Source: Patescibacteria group bacterium (GTDB lineage Bacteria > Patescibacteriota > Minisyncoccia > UBA6257 > 02-FULL-45-10c). Taken from it: a stretch of 6,144 nucleotides of DNA. Location: positions 1 to 6,144 of the forward strand of contig JAMCXE010000027.1 of NCBI GenBank assembly GCA_023474975.1, read 5' to 3'. The number at the start of each line of letters is the position of its first letter. Position 1 is the stretch's first letter. The notes below the pieces were generated by a model. That model saw only the letters and a program-made list of their open reading frames with translations, was not told where the DNA came from and ran no database searches. Shown piece by piece: positions 5,095 through 6,144 of the stretch. The position numbers and the translations under genes were made by a program.

Positions 5095-6144
5095 TTACAA
5101 AGCATCCTCATCCTTCCCTTCATCATCATCCGACTTTCCAGCTTTCATTGAGGGACCAACCGGGATGAGCCTACCGATAATAACGTTCTCCTTAAGTCCG
5201 CGAAGTGTATCGCTCTTACCCTCACAAGCGGCATTTATCAACACACGGGCTGTCTCTTGGAAAGAAGCCGCAGAAAGAAAACTTTCAGTAGAAAGAGCAA
5301 CCTTTGTAATTCCCATTAATTTCTGCTTGGCCTTAGCAGGGGTCTTTCCTAGTTTTTTCAGGTTGCGGTTAACTTCCAAAAATCTAGATTTTTCGATGAT
5401 ATCTCCGGGAACGAAATCTGAATCTCCGGGATCTTTTATATAGACACGGGAAAACATTTGCTTTACCATCACTTCAATGTGTTTATTATTTATAGGAGCA
5501 CCTTCACCGAAATAGATCTTTTGAACTTCATTAATAACGTACTTCTCAACTTCTTCTCCGCCCTTCAACTCAAAAAGCTCCTTAAGATCCAAGTTGCCCT
5601 CACAAAGACGATCTCCCTTTTTAACCAGATCATTAACCTTAACGAACAAAGATGATGTGCGAGGGATCTGATATTCGATCATACTCGCTTTCTTTTTGTC
5701 GGTGGATTTTATTTTTATTGTCTTGATCAAACCTTCCTCTTCTATGCTATCAACGACACCATCCTCGAAAGCCATATGAGCGCGACCCTTTGGAGGACGG
5801 CACTCAAATACCTCTTCGACTCTAGGCAAACCATGAGTGATATCTGCTCCGGCAACACCGCCTGTATGGAAAGTTCTCATTGTAAGCTGAGTACCCGGCT
5901 CGCCAATAGATTGAGCAGCTATAATACCAACGGCCAAACCGATCTCGGCGGGCTTATTATGACCAAGGTCATAACCATAACACTTGGAACAAACCCCGTA
6001 TAAACTCTTACAGGTAATCGGTGATCTGATCTTAACTGAGTCAATGTTAGATTTGGCGATGAGCTCGGCTTTTTCTTTATCGATCATTTCTCCGGCTTTT
6101 ACCAAAATTTTACCATCAACTTTCACATCCTCTAGCGCTGTTCT
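5095..6144 (-). CDS. rpoC: DNA-directed RNA polymerase subunit beta' (C-terminal part, 5' end beyond window)
   Basis: The last 349 residues of beta', a catalytic-core subunit of RNA polymerase. The reading frame is open to the window edge, so the GTG at 6126 is an internal valine, not a start. Positions here count from the edge. Three cysteines of the second zinc site lie at 45, 52 and 55 (CKSLYGVCSKC). The trigger-loop entry helix GEPGTQLTMRTFHTGG is near 81-96, followed directly by VAGADITHGLPRVEEVFE. The large E. coli-type trigger-loop insertion is therefore absent. The C-terminal landmarks STESFLSAASFQETARVL and ENVIIGRLIPVG are present, then an acidic tail (SDDDEGKDEDAL). The gene ends 125 nt before rpsF in the same direction. 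Identification is certain. Confidence 0.98.
   Translation of the reverse strand, partial: RTALEDVKVDGKILVKAGEMIDKEKAELIAKSNIDSVKIRSPITCKSLYGVCSKCYGYDLGHNKPAEIGLAVGIIAAQSIGEPGTQLTMRTFHTGGVAGADITHGLPRVEEVFECRPPKGRAHMAFEDGVVDSIEEEGLIKTIKIKSTDKKKASMIEYQIPRTSSLFVKVNDLVKKGDRLCEGNLDLKELFELKGGEEVEKYVINEVQKIYFGEGAPINNKHIEVMVKQMFSRVYIKDPGDSDFVPGDIIEKSRFLEVNRNLKKLGKTPAKAKQKLMGITKVALSTESFLSAASFQETARVLINAACEGKSDTLRGLKENVIIGRLIPVGPSMKAGKSDDDEGKDEDAL

Overview
The window is about 62% A+T and carries ordinary bacterial housekeeping genes packed with short gaps. The gene set suggests a small-genome bacterium. I infer Candidate Phyla Radiation (Patescibacteria, perhaps Parcubacteria-like) from the short proteins, the extended S6, the very short mRNA leaders with few Shine-Dalgarno sites, and the absence of rplI (L9) after rpsR. 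No rRNA or other definitive marker is present, so this placement is tentative. Translation is consistent with the standard genetic code: TAA ends six of the seven genes with a visible stop, and TAG ends rsmE.

Left part (1-1141): the chromosome-partitioning gene parB runs leftward off the window edge. It is divergent from a tRNA-Leu(CAA) gene with an encoded CCA end. The two appear to share one palindromic -10 element.

Middle (1142-2682): a spacer of about 290 bases holds a strong extended -10 promoter followed at once by a GNRA-loop hairpin with a U-tract. A small secreted 3D-domain protein follows. It converges on rsmE (16S rRNA m3U1498 methyltransferase) across a bidirectional terminator.

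Right part (2747-4991): one leftward operon, rpsF-ssb-rpsR-PAP2 phosphatase-DUF502-like membrane protein. It starts at a -10 box just before rpsF and ends at an 11-bp terminator hairpin whose loop contains the last gene's stop codon. It joins ribosome assembly (S6, S18) and replication/repair (SSB) with two inner-membrane proteins, one probably acting in lipid-carrier recycling.

Far right (5095-6144): the C-terminal 349 residues of RNA polymerase beta' (rpoC), also leftward and cut by the window edge.

I found no mobile element, CRISPR array, toxin-antitoxin pair, phage gene or clearly new multi-gene system. The points most worth a second look are regulatory: the shared -10 palindrome, the hairpin directly after the 3D-gene promoter, and the near-leaderless architecture of parB, rsmE and rpsF.
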